Program-made: the position numbers and the translations under genes | Assembly (NCBI GenBank): GCA_019925105.1 | Contig: JAHGAU010000001.1 | Coordinates: forward strand, 1-64,000 | Direction: 5' to 3' | Length of the DNA stretch: 64,000 nt | From: Niebla homalea | Lineage: Eukaryota > Ascomycota > Lecanoromycetes > Lecanorales > Ramalinaceae | Shown: positions 53,755-64,000 of the stretch, piece by piece | Position numbering within the stretch: position 1 is the stretch's first letter | Layout of the letters: each line of letters begins with the position of its first letter | Notes under the pieces: generated by a model | Database searches by the model: none | Told to the model about the DNA's origin: nothing | The model's input: the letters and a program-made list of their open reading frames with translations, nothing else

Positions 53755-55134
53755 ATGGAGCAAGTACGACATATCTCAGAACTTCCGCAAAGCTCGCAGT
53801 GGAAACATCCAACGACAGCAGCACGAGATGAGATTGAGCTCGTCCCGTGGGCGACGCCAATTGGGTCTTCCGTGGGTCCTGAAGGAATTGCGGACGAGCA
53901 GACAAATGACAAGAAGCAGGCGCAAGAGGAGTTGCCTACAACCGCAGGCAAAGCGTCGAGGTCTAGGGACGCCTCGCGCCTACCACTACCTCTGATCAGA
54001 CCTCAAAGCTTCCATCAGGGACCATCATTATCACCCTTGCCGGCATGTCCTTTCTCAACAGCATGGGCCCCAGTATCTTGATCAGCGCCCTCCTGGGCAT
54101 CGCAACTGAGCTCGGTCTCTCGGAAGGATTCCTTCTCTGGCCCGCCTCGATCTACTCTTTTGCTGCAGGCTGTGTTCTCCTCATCTCAGGTGCGGTAGCG
54201 GGTTTCGTGGGCGCAGAGCTCGTCTGAGTCACCGGCAGCTTTCTCTATATCAGCTTCAAAGTCGCCGTGAGGTTGTCGAGGACGGTTCTGCAGATCATCC
54301 TCTTTCGCGCTTTTTTGGGCATTGCCGTATTCGTGTGCCCTGCCAACGGTGGTAAGCCTGGTGGCGAATACCTTGGTCCCTTCACGGCGACCTGTGTTTC
54401 CGTCTTTCTGGCATGGGCGGCCATGAATGCAATAGAGTATTTTGCGACCTTGGGGTATGCAAGTGTCGTCAAAGCCAGACAGCGTGTTGGCTGACAAGAT
54501 ATGCCAGCTTTTAGCGCGTCCAATCTCTTTCCGCTCTCCAGAGCTCTCTTTTCTTTCTACCACATATGATCATGGGAGTCTTTGTTAACATTGGGACCGG
54601 TCTCCTTAGTTCTTGAGTCGAGTGAGGACACTGGCTCTCACGTCGGGATTAGTGACCCTATAAGCGGACCGCTGATGGTAACGATTGAAGTGCATGAATC
54701 GTACTGGCTCGCAGCTTTCTGGGCGATGCTGCTTTCTCCTGTAAGCTGCGATGGTATGCATCCATTCTCATCTCAATATTGGAGGCGGCTTCTGGCCCAG
54801 AGTGAAGATTCCGTGCTCATTCTCTGACAATTTGTAGTGCTCTTTACAGTCGCCAACCTTGTCATTTCAGATGGGTATCCAGCAGATGTCCAATCGTTTG
54901 CTGGGGGTGTCCTGAATGAGGTGGGACAATTTGGCAGTTCTGTCTGTTTGGCCGTCACTGCTGCAATTGCTGCCTTTGTAACGGAGCATTCCAAAACGAC
55001 AGACTCGAAGGACCGCACTGACGCAAGGCTATCGAGCTGCCTTCTGGACAATCTTTACAGCTACTGTGGCTGTTGTGGGCATGACGTTCGTCGGTCCGAA
55101 GAAAGGTGGATTGGTTGGCAAAAAGGACGACTAG
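53755..55134 (+). pseudogene. Decayed MFS drug:H+ antiporter-type transporter
   Basis: The polar N-terminus (from ATG 53755, MEQVRHISELPQSS) and the first membrane helices survive: GTIIITLAGMSFLNSMGPS, then LGIATELGLSEGFLLWPASI. They lie in a different frame, so a frameshift lies near 53990. TGA at 54225-54227 replaces the expected Trp in AELV.VTGSFLYI. After FRAFLGIAVFVCP the middle of the 12-14 helix protein is missing. The C-terminal end resumes at 54560 (MIMGVFVNIGTGLL), crosses a still-good intron ending TTTGTAG, and reads FAGGVLNEVGQFGSSV. After one more frameshift it reads GYRAAFWTIFTATVAVVGM. The stops are not clustered C-to-T changes, so decay is by deletion and frameshift and not mainly RIP. 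Confidence 0.7.
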
Positions 55135-56717
55135 GTCGAAAAAGGTTGCTGTGAGGTGGAAGATGACCCATGACCTCATCTTTGTGGCCTCTCTTAACGT
55201 CTCAATCTGGCGTGAGTCCTCTGATTGGTGTATCTCAGACTCTCGAGCGCCAAGGCTAGTGTAGGTAGTATGGGTAATGTGGCTGCTAGCATCTGTAGAC
55301 AGCTTTTGATCGTCAGTAGCGTTCTGGTCACCGTCCAAGTCATCAAGCAAGGAAATGCTCATTACCCGGCGCTCATGTTCTGATGTATTTGGCACGCGAG
55401 CAGCATTGTGGCAAGCTCAGCTCCACAACTGCAAGAGTCACAGCATGGACTCAAATCCACGGACATTACGCAAGGATGGCCTCGACCAGAAGATCAGAGT
55501 GGCCTGTTGACGTTGGTCAGATTGTAGGCCATTCTGGACGAACCCGAAGCTGGAGATCCCACGTTGGGAGTTGACAGTGACAGAGCCTCCAAGGCGTTGG
55601 CAATGCTACATGATCATAACGTACTGCGATATGGTAGGTAGTAGCTTGTCTGCTTCTCCAGAATGGGTGTTTGTTGCAAGAGAATAAGGCATGGAGGCAT
55701 GACAGCATTGCCCTGTACGGACAGGACACCATCAATATTTTGCGAATAGGACAGACACCTTTACGACCAGAAAAGACCTTAAAAATTGGACGAGGAACTT
55801 CCCTCCAGTAACCAGAACGAGGCGTAGAACTAACGGAACACCTTTGTGAGGTCAAAGTCAATCAAAGTCAATTTAATCACTGGAAGGCTAGCTTACGAGC
55901 TCGACCCTCTGCCCGTCCCTCGACGACTCCCCTTGCCCTTTTTTCCCTTTCCCACGCTTGCACGCTTCCAAGTTCTGTGTGGATTGATGTCAATGGCAAC
56001 GTATTACGATGACCGCCGCCTAGCTTTCATGGGCAATGATACGAACAGGATATCCCTCAAACAATCCTTGTTTCATTGAAACATTGTCTGAAAGAGAGAG
56101 CGGCAGATAACCGCTTTGGCATACCAACCCGGACGGCCCCAGAGAAACAACCTAGCATCGACATGATCGCGAGATCAAGAACTTCATGCAAGGGCTCTCC
56201 CCTGGGCTCAGCAATTTAAAGCTCATGGTGGAAAGTCCTGGGTCGGTTAGCACATGTACCTGCAGTGACTTGCTCATATCGATCGTATTTGCCATTCTCA
56301 TCAAATCCTCACGCTCCTTTGCTCCAGGATTAGAAGGATTCACATTATCTACGTAACTCACAGGTGGGGATGTCGATGGTTTCAGCGCCGGTGTGCGCAT
56401 CGATATCATCCGCCAAAGCTGAAAAGCTATGGGATATTGTTCAACGAATTCGAAATGGCTATCATTCTATCCAGCAAACCCTGGACGAGTTGACGGATAA
56501 CAGAAAGCACCGTGTCCGATATGAGAATGGGAAAACCAGGGTTACATACTATATCTCATCACACGACCATTCAAAGGCGGCCTGAACGACGCCATCAGCT
56601 TCTTCAACCTCCCACACGCAGTCGTGAGTAGATATGAAGTGGTTTGCTTGAGCAACAAGATCTATTAATGAACTCCTTATATGTATACTGTTGTTTATTT
56701 ACAATGAAGAGAGCGCT
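55135..56717. other. Intergenic DNA
   Basis: Frames of 60-145 codons occur on both strands (for example 54955-55395 minus, 55517-55861 minus, 56152-56409 minus), but they overlap other features or lack any motif. No repeat or RNA gene is seen. Confidence 0.45.
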
Positions 56718-59700
56718 TCATGTCCATACGAAGAAGAAACCGGCATTACCAAGCAGCATTCCCACCATCATGACCGCCCAGGACGTATCCACACGCGGAG
56801 CTGCATTGCCATCATGAGGTCTTGCATTATCACCAGCCTGGTCGGTCGGTGCACCACCGCTCGGCGAAGCAACACCAGCAGTACTCGTGGGGACATCACC
56901 GGCACCATTGCCACCACCCCCACTGGGAGCGGCACCTCCTGTACTCGCCACTCCGATACTACTTCCCGTCGCCGCCGTTGCCGTTGGTCCGGCTACTGTC
57001 ACGTTCCCCACTACGAAACCTCCCTTCTCATTAAGACTTACTTCCGTCCCGTCAACCATCTTCGCAGGCTCCCCGGGCGAGATAGTCGTCCCAGCAGCCA
57101 CAACGCCGTTCCCCTGGGGTAGTGCGGAAATTGTTAAATTCCCTATTGCAACAACATCACCATTCGTGCTATATTTCGGTACCGGCACGGCCATGTCTCC
57201 AACAACAAGCGCACCGCTCGCATCAACGGTGATGTTCTTGCCTTTCACGTTCAGTGCAGTTTCTCCTGGTAGGACTCTTATGCCATCGACAGCTACACCG
57301 GCTGGTTGTGGGGTGCCTGCGAAGGTGAGATTGCCCACGTGGAACGTGTTGTTGTTCTTGCCAGTAGGAAATGGGGTGCGCGTGCCGTTTACGACGAGGC
57401 CATTCTTCGCGTCCAGACTAACGCTCGTGCCGTGGATGGTCTGGGGTGGGGAGTTGGGGAGGAGGGTTGTGCCGTCGATAATCACGCCAGTAGCGGAGGG
57501 GGAAAGGGGTGAGAATGTTAGGCTGCCCACATTGAACGGACTTCCACCTTGTTCTTTCGACTGACGGCTGGGGGGCGAAAGCGAAATTGAGGATGGCCCA
57601 AGATGCAAAACGCCGTCCGAGCCTAGGGATACCGGTGTGCTGGCGATGGTCACAGGTACATCCCCTGGAATGATGTTCGAACCACCCGGGATGGCAAAGC
57701 CGGTGGGGTTTGCAACGACGGAGTCACCTCCAATGTTGACGACGTTTGGTGGAGCTGCAGAGGTGACAGCACCCGCCCCTGGCGCATTGAGAGCGATGCT
57801 TGAGCCCCCAAGGAATACTGCGCTGTTCTGAGCGAGCGAAATGGGTGTTCCTGCAACATTGACGGCTGGGCCGCCGGGCTTCACACTCTGTCCAGCAACG
57901 ACAAAACCAGTCGAATTTGGGACATACGATTGCCCGCCTATATTCAGGAGGCGACGATGCTGGGTCGCTTGAGTGGGTACAGCTTGGACAAGGTGGAGAG
58001 TTGAATCGCCCACGCGAAGAGTGCCCGAAGCCGCCAGCGAAACGGGCGTCCCTGCAACAATGACGGCTGAGCCACCAGGCTGGACAACCTTTCCGTCTAC
58101 AGTGAAACCTTCGGGCTTTGGAGTAAATGACTGGCCTCCCACTTTCAGTGGTTGCACTTGCGGGGCCGGAGTCGATAACGGAGTTGTTGAGCCGCCGATG
58201 ATGAGCGTCCCGGATGGAGCCAGCGAAAGAGGTGTTCCTGAGACCACAATGCCAGGACCCCCCGGTGTTACTGCCTGGCCAGCAACTTCCAAACCGTCTG
58301 GGTCTGGACTGAACGTTTGGTCAGCAATATGCACAGCTTGTGCTGTGGTGGGAGTGTCGTCGGCGTTGGGAAGCTGTATGTGCTGGTCACCCAGTCGAAG
58401 AGCACCAGAAGGAGCCAGTGATATGGGCGTGTTGGCAATAGTGACAGGAGGGGCACCGGGCTCGACCTCATTGCCTGCAACCTGGAAGCCTTGAGCGTTA
58501 GGGACGAAGACCTGTCCACCAACTGACAAAGGTTTGGCCTCAGTATTGGAGCCTGGGTCGGTGACAAATTGGGAGCCTTGTGGGCTCATCGGCTCATCGT
58601 TCGAGCCTAGTGAACCTTGAGCTGACGCCACTTGACCCTCTGAGGGTTGGTTTGCCATGCCTTCAGAGACTTGTGGTGATGTTCCCTGAGCATTGAAGCC
58701 TGGATCTTGAGGTGCCATCATTTGGCCCTCTGAAGCCGGTTGGCTCACTCCCTCGCGATTCGAATCCTGCGATATCGCCCCCTGGCCGCCTGAGCCTTGA
58801 TTGGTGGTTCCCTGTGAATTAGCTTGCGCGTCTGGATCATGCTGTCTCTCGCCTTGATTGAGGTGCTGAGCAGGATCGTTCGCCAGGTTCGACTCAGCGC
58901 TGTCTACTGCGTTACCTGCCTGTGAGCCTCCTTGAACACCTACTGGAGAGCCAGGTTGCTTAAGGCTCCCATCTTGAGGTGTCGTTACTGGACTGCCCGA
59001 ATCCTGTGGGACTGTTCCCTGGCTGTTTGACCCCTGTTGCACTGCTTCCTGGCTGTTTGAGCCTTGAAGTGTGGCAGCCTGTGATTCTGCTTGCCCGCCT
59101 ACACTGGGCTGTTGATTGAATTGCTGAACCGGGCTTGCGTCGTGATTGGACCCCTCTCCATTCATTACTGGTGAGCCTCCTTCCGCACCTGCCAAGGAGC
59201 CAGCTCCACTGTCACTATCAGAAGGGGTGGAGTGCGCATCAGCGCCTTGCGCTACCGGTTTCGCTGCATTCAGGTCTGCTGATGGGTTCTTGACGGGAAT
59301 GGTAGCAGGATTATGATTTTGCTTAAGATTTACATTATCATTCGAATTTGAAGATCCAGTACTCCCATTCCCTTGCACGGCATCCGCAGGCTTTTGCAAA
59401 TTACTTGGATCTTTAGGCTGCGATCCGCCTTGCCCTGTGTCTGATGAAGAACTGCCAGAGTTGGCTCCATCACTCGAAGGTGTGGACGTTGGCTCTTTTG
59501 CAACATTGGATGGATTTTCCAGCTGCCCAACGGTTGATGATCTATCGTCGCCGGCGTTCGTGACGGGCTTCACACTGTCTTGGGTGGCCGTTACTCGTGG
59601 CGAGGATAGAGCTGCCGCTCCCACTTGAGACGTTGCTGCGTCGGAAGTTTTGGTTTTTGGTGGAATGAGGAAAGACGCAGGGATTTTGGCATTAGCTGCA

Positions 59701-60301
59701 AACAAGATGTTGTGTACTGGGGCCTTGAAAAGGGGGTTCGTCCATGACGAAGCATTACTGCCAGAGAACGCTGGTCTATTGAATGTTGAGTTGCCTATAT
59801 GTTCAGCACTTAACTCACTATAGACATAGTGAACCTACCGTAACCATATAGCGACCTCGATAATCCAAGGCTCACTGACGGAGATGCCTTGATCGACAAT
59901 GTTGCATTGTTTGTTGAAGCTGAACTGGTTGTTGAAGCTGAACTAGTTGTTGAGATTACATTGCTTGATGAGGTCTCAGACCTACTCAATGAGACGTCTG
60001 TTGGTACTGAGGAGTCTCGTGGCCGTTCAGAGTTATATATCCCAATGGAATTTGGAATGCCTACTGGGTTGTGTCAGGGGAATGGGCAATGCTGGCGCTG
60101 CGGGTACAAAAGAGGATGTCGTAGTGGAAGCTGCAGTATCGTCGAAAGTCGAATTGCCTGTTCCGTGTCACAACAATATATAGCATCAGAGCGCGTCTCA
60201 AAAAAAATCGTACCGTAATGAACGTAGCGAGCGTGATGCGGAGAAGAGTGGGACAGTCCAGCAAGCAGCGAGAGATGAGCAAGCGTCAGCAACGAGAGCA
60301 T
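56718..60301 (-). CDS. GPI-anchored surface protein with eight beta-type repeats
   Basis: The product (1128 residues) starts with the signal peptide MLSLLTLAHLSLLAGLSHSS. A Ser/Gln/Gly/Asn-rich disordered region (about 150-530) follows. Then come eight repeats of about 55 residues built on the plan GGQxFxPxxxGFxVAGxxVxPGGPxVxVAGTPxSLAxSGxLxxG, a Gly-rich stalk, and the GPI-type end WAVMMVGMLLGNAGFFFVWT. Repeats 1-4 are most alike; 6-8 diverge. Introns at 60061-60213 (acceptor AGTAG after CTGAC) and 59795-59838 join the signal exon to the large exon. An alternative acceptor at 60165-60166 would give GNSTFDD, which resembles the GNSTFNR after intron 2, but it leads to a stop. It is probably a cell-wall protein. 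Its partner is unknown. Confidence 0.85.
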
Positions 60302-61116
60302 TACATGGGAGGCTTCCTCGTCCTTCTGAGGACCAGCCAGATATCCTGATCAGGCCATGTGTGAAGAGAAACAGAATATCAAGAGCGAGACAATTGCAGT
60401 TGAACTGTTCCTCGTTCCTGTATATTTCGTTCCCCAGAGTGCGCGGGACGGGACGAAAAGGGACGAAAGGGAGAGAGAGGAACATCATTGAGCGTACCGA
60501 AATAGATCCTAAGGTGAAATTGCGCCAATGAGGTTGAATTGTGGTCTCGTCATGTTGTTTCAGACCACAGGGGTCGCCTATGCCGAAACAAAACTCTCGG
60601 GCCTCATCTCACATTTCACACCAGGCATTTTTTATGCCAAGATATCGAACTGGGGCCCAATGCGGTCCACTATGCGTTAGAGCTGCATAAAGTACGCTCT
60701 TTCAATTGCTAAGGCGGTAGCGTGTCAGGCAAGGAGTCATCAGCATGTCAAATAACATGGATGCAGGACGAAATTGTGCTCTAGAGCAAGACATGGCCTG
60801 TATAATAGACTTTCGGGACAGCATACATACAGTTGTATCGCAGATAGCACGCGCGCCCGCGGTGTAGCACACATACCATAGCACACAGATCCCTTTGAAC
60901 AATTCGCGACAAATGTCTCAACAGGCGAAATGAGAGGAGGCTTGCACAAACGCTGGACTCACCTCGTTGCCAAGGTATTCCGAGGCTGTTACTGGATGCA
61001 CTGTGACCAACCGACATGCAACAAGTGACCTGATCAGCTCCTGTATATTAGAATTTGCTGGAAAAGGTGGGAGTGAGGAGCAGGCCAAGCCCACTCCACC
61101 AATCGATCCCACAGTC
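60302..61116. other. Intergenic region upstream of the surface-protein gene
   Basis: The sequence should contain the promoter of the 56718-60301 gene and the 3' flank of the P450 gene. No gene or repeat is supported. Confidence 0.5.
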
Positions 61117-62588
61117 TCATTTCCTCCCCTTCACCTTGACCTTGAACCCTACCGGCCTCAGATTAAACCACCCATCCTGCTGCAACTGATATCCCTCCTC
61201 CGCACCCTCCACGTCCACGTCTCTCAAGAGCACCACCAGCACGGTCAAACACCACATCCACGCCCACTCCTTACCCACACAGACCCTCTTCCCATTGCCG
61301 AACCACTTTTTCGCCCCCTCCGGCAATCTCTCGAACTTCTCTCCCACCATCCTCTCGGGCGTGAACTCTTCCGGTGACTCAAACACATCGGGGTCCCGGT
61401 TGACGCCATGCAACACCACGATCATGGTCTGCTTGGCTGGGACCTCGTACTTGCCGCCACCGATCAAGACAGGCCCCTTCGTGACATCTGGACGAGGCTC
61501 GATGTTGAAGCCCGGCGCTGCTGCACTCAACCTCATTGACTCCCGCACCACCCCGGCACAGTAAGGCAATCTCTCCAGATGTTCATGCGTGAACTGCCCA
61601 TCCCCCAGCACGGCATCGACCTCCTGCCTCGCCGTCGTTATACACGCTGGGTTCTTGCTCAGGTAATACAGCGCACTGGCGATCACACAGGGCGCGGTGG
61701 AACTCCCAATCGGCATCGTGACAATCTCATCGATGATCTGACTTTCCTTCAACCCTTGCCCGGTGACCGGATCTTTCCCCTTGATCATCACATCCAGCAT
61801 ATCCCCCTTCCTCTCCCGGGCCACCTCGGCGTGGTCCCTCCGATACTGGAGACACTCCCTCGCATACTTGCGCATGGCATCGCAATCCCGGTAGAATTTC
61901 CCCTGATAGAAGAGCCAATTCAGGATGCGCGGACGGGTGGGCCGCATGATGGCCTCGCCCGTCGCTCCATCCATGGCCGCGATCATCAGGTCCGGTGTCG
62001 GACTGGTGATGCCCCCGAGCTTGCGGCCGTAGAAGCACAGGGTGGTGGTCTCGAGATCCAAGCGGTTCAGCTCGTCAATCGCGCTCACCGTGCCGTGGTT
62101 GGTGCCGCCGCCGCCCAGGCTCCGCCATTTCTCCGTCAGCTCGCCGACACAGTCCCGCAACTCCGCAAACCTCCCCGGCACCGCGTCCGGTGTGAGGAGT
62201 GGGGCGAGGATGCGATGGTGCACTGGCCAGGAAGGTTCATCGGCGAAGGCGGTGAAGAGGGAATCGTGCACGGCGCGTCGGATCTCGACGATGGGCCCGC
62301 CGACGAACTTGCGGAAGCGGGTTTCATCGCAGAGCTCGGTGCAGAGGGCGACGGAGCCGACGAAGACGATTTGCTGGCCGAGGACGGTGATTTTGAAAAT
62401 TGAGCCTGTGCGTCATCGTCATGATGATGAGTGGATTGGAAGGGATTGGGGAAGGTGAAGGGAGAGCAAGTGGGTTTACCATGTTTCTCCCAGAGTTTTT
62501 GTAGGGATACCCAGGTGTTGGATGGGTCGATGTCGAAGATGTTACCGAGGAGGGGAACACCCTTTGGTTGGGGGATCGGTTGAGGCAT
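61117..62588 (-). CDS. Single-domain cytochrome P450 related to CYP505/CYP102
   Basis: The 465-residue P450 starts PQPIPQPKGVPLLGNIFDID without a membrane anchor, like the heme domain of CYP505 (P450foxy) fatty-acid hydroxylases. The reductase domain of those fusion enzymes is absent; the gene stops after the heme domain. Present are ExxR (325-328) and the heme loop FGNGKRVCVG with Cys412. The I-helix lacks the usual acid-alcohol pair: where AGHETT is expected the sequence is IGSSTA (about 269-274). One intron lies at 62406-62479. The missing pair suggests non-standard oxygen chemistry, such as isomerase or peroxide-type activity, as in some other P450s that lack it. The substrate is unknown. 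The next gene, 656 bp away on the same strand, is a bZIP factor. Confidence 0.85.
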
Positions 62589-63243
62589 TGCGGTTCAGTT
62601 GCTCTTTCGTTTACATGGTGTAGATCTCAAGAACAAGTTTGGTTGCGTCGAAGATGGAGTCGGGTGTTTATGATAGGACCGTGGGGAATCCAGTTGTGGA
62701 TATGTTTGACTTCGGACATGCTCGGTGAGAGCTGTTGGAGCATATTTAGTTAGCGTCTCGCCACTCGCCAGTCCTGCCGATCTGTGAGCTAGAGGATAGA
62801 TGCAGCATCCGGGAGATCGTAATCCACTCAGACGTCGGTAGTGCATTGCAATCGGCTGGCATTGGGCCATAGAGCCCGTTTTGGTAGCTATCATTGATTC
62901 TAGAAACTTCAGCGAAGATGGCTTCCTGACCAACGAAAGGTGAAAGCAAAGGTGAATGGGTGATTGGCGGTACGTTCAAGATTGCGAGAGGGAACGCTGC
63001 CCCTTTAAGTAATGATGCTATGAAAGACACCCGACAGCTGGTTGCCAATGCGTTTGAATGAACGAATGAGCAATCCAGTCAATTCGGAAAAGCAGGTTCA
63101 ATGACGGGCGACGGTGTAAGGTACGATTGAGCACAGGTTGCAAGAACTTCCCTCCGACATTGTCCTGACATGCAAGTAGCAAGCGCAACAAAGTGGTGTA
63201 TATCGGCTGCCAAACACATGTTCTTGTCATTGAGATGGTAGAT
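62589..63243. other. Intergenic DNA between P450 and bZIP genes
   Basis: The stretch should contain the P450 promoter. The frames seen here are short and overlap each other. No motif is recognised. Confidence 0.5.
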
Positions 63244-64000
63244 CTATGGGGCCGCATTGGATGGTTGCAGACACAACATCTGCCTCAAAACGCGCATTTC
63301 ACCTTCCATCTTTGCGACCTGTATTTTGAGTCTATCCCTCTCGACCTGAGTCTCTTTCAACTCGCCTGCCAGATTCTGTGTCTTGTCTGTTCGCCTCTGT
63401 CGGCATCGACGAGCTGCGAGGGTGTTAAGATGGCGCTTCCGGGCCAGCGGGTCAGTCGGAGGGCTTGATTCGTCAGAGGGGCTAGTTGTAAGGACAGTAG
63501 CAGGCTGGGGTAGCGTGGAAGGTTGCAATCCTTCATTTGAAAGGGGCTGTGAATGAGTGGAGGAAGGCAATGTCTGTGCGACGCGGTCTCCTAAAGTAAG
63601 ATTGGTGAGTTGGGCAAAATAAAACAATGGGCTATTGATTCATACCTTCAGGGGGTTGATGCTGTGTTATGGTTAGGTTATCGTTGCAATTGCTGTCGAC
63701 ATTGCTTGTGTGGGTTTGCTGATGACTGCTGAAGGAGCTGCCTGTCGCGTAGCCGGAAGAGAATAATGGCGGCTGTTGTGGGGAGACTTCAAGGTTGATG
63801 TTGGTAAGGTCGTTGTCATCGTCTCCAGCATTTGCGTCTGCAGTGGTGGTAGAGTTGTGGCGTTCAGTGCCATCGGTCCATGCGCCAAGGTCGACTGCCT
63901 TCCCATTTGGTTCTCCATCAAGGATTGTCGTGTATGAAGAAAAGGCTTCATCTTCCGAAGCAAACGGGAGCGACGAGGCCGGATTGTCATGAGTTTGTGG
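63244..64000 (-). CDS. GCN4/CPC1-like bZIP transcription factor, C-terminal part
   Basis: The gene runs in from the right edge, so its start is outside the window. About 233 residues are visible. An acidic, Asn/Asp/Ser-rich region (with DGTERHNSTTTADANAGDDD) is followed by an intron (63591-63645, GTATGA...CTTTAG). The bZIP follows: basic region RKRHLNTLAARRCRQRR and a leucine zipper ending RQMLCLQPSNAAP. The pattern N-x-x-AARR-x-R and the position at the extreme C-terminus match GCN4/CPC1 (amino-acid starvation control) and some cluster-specific regulators. It is a DNA-binding nuclear protein. Whether it controls the adjacent P450 is not shown by the sequence. Confidence 0.85.

Noticed and set aside
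53558..53995. 145-codon plus-strand frame as a gene
   Set aside because: It runs across the start of the MFS remnant in another frame and has no features of its own.
56887..57564. 225-codon plus-strand frame and similar plus frames to 58494
   Set aside because: These are shadows of the biased codon use of the large repeat protein on the minus strand.
61579..62403. 274-codon plus-strand frame across the P450 gene
   Set aside because: It is antisense to well-conserved P450 motifs and contains no domain.

Overview
The window looks like nuclear DNA of a filamentous ascomycete with a two-compartment genome. Protein genes carry short introns (44-153 bp, mostly about 50 bp, GT...AG, CTGAC/CTAAC-type branch points). 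Long AT-rich blocks hold transposon-derived sequence saturated with C-to-T and G-to-A changes of the repeat-induced point mutation (RIP) type. I lean towards Dothideomycetes from the gene families, but the sequence does not prove it.

Region 1 (1-24.3 kb) is an AT desert. It starts with degenerate simple repeats, then a decayed minus-strand RecQ-type helicase (2.95-6.04 kb), a GGTAAA-type array, hairpins, a 1.78-kb unit repeated head to tail (16.4-20.0 kb), a 65-bp tandem repeat, a strongly strand-asymmetric G-rich minisatellite (20.9-21.7 kb), an LTR-like end followed by a decayed gag region (21.8-23.2 kb), and a 502-bp MITE-like element with about 172-bp inverted arms (23.65-24.15 kb). No intact gene is visible.

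Region 2 (24.3-29.6 kb) is a gene island of only three genes: a two-part 3-hydroxyisobutyrate/threonate-type dehydrogenase, a small secreted protein (SSP-A), and an apparently intact sterol 14-alpha-demethylase (CYP51) on the minus strand. Region 3 (29,634-35,209) is a complete but RIP-killed Ty1/copia retrotransposon with 220-bp LTRs and a 5-bp target duplication (GATGC). It sits 48 bp upstream of the CYP51 start codon.

Region 4 (35.2-64 kb) has ordinary base composition. It holds a CFEM GPI-protein gene divergent from a PTH11/rhodopsin-type membrane protein, a second member of the secreted family (SSP-B), a decayed kinase, a diverged solo LTR, a secreted PEBP-like protein whose GPI tail lies behind an in-frame stop, a type-B carboxylesterase, an 820-residue membrane protein, a decayed MFS transporter, a 1128-residue GPI-anchored repeat protein, a CYP505-like single-domain P450, and the C-terminal part of a GCN4-like bZIP factor running off the right edge. 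Many genes here encode secreted or surface proteins, and they lie among dead genes and transposon remains, which fits an accessory or subtelomeric region. I see no operon-like metabolic pathway. The sterol demethylase with a transposon in its promoter, the two-member secreted family and the G-rich minisatellite are the most notable items.
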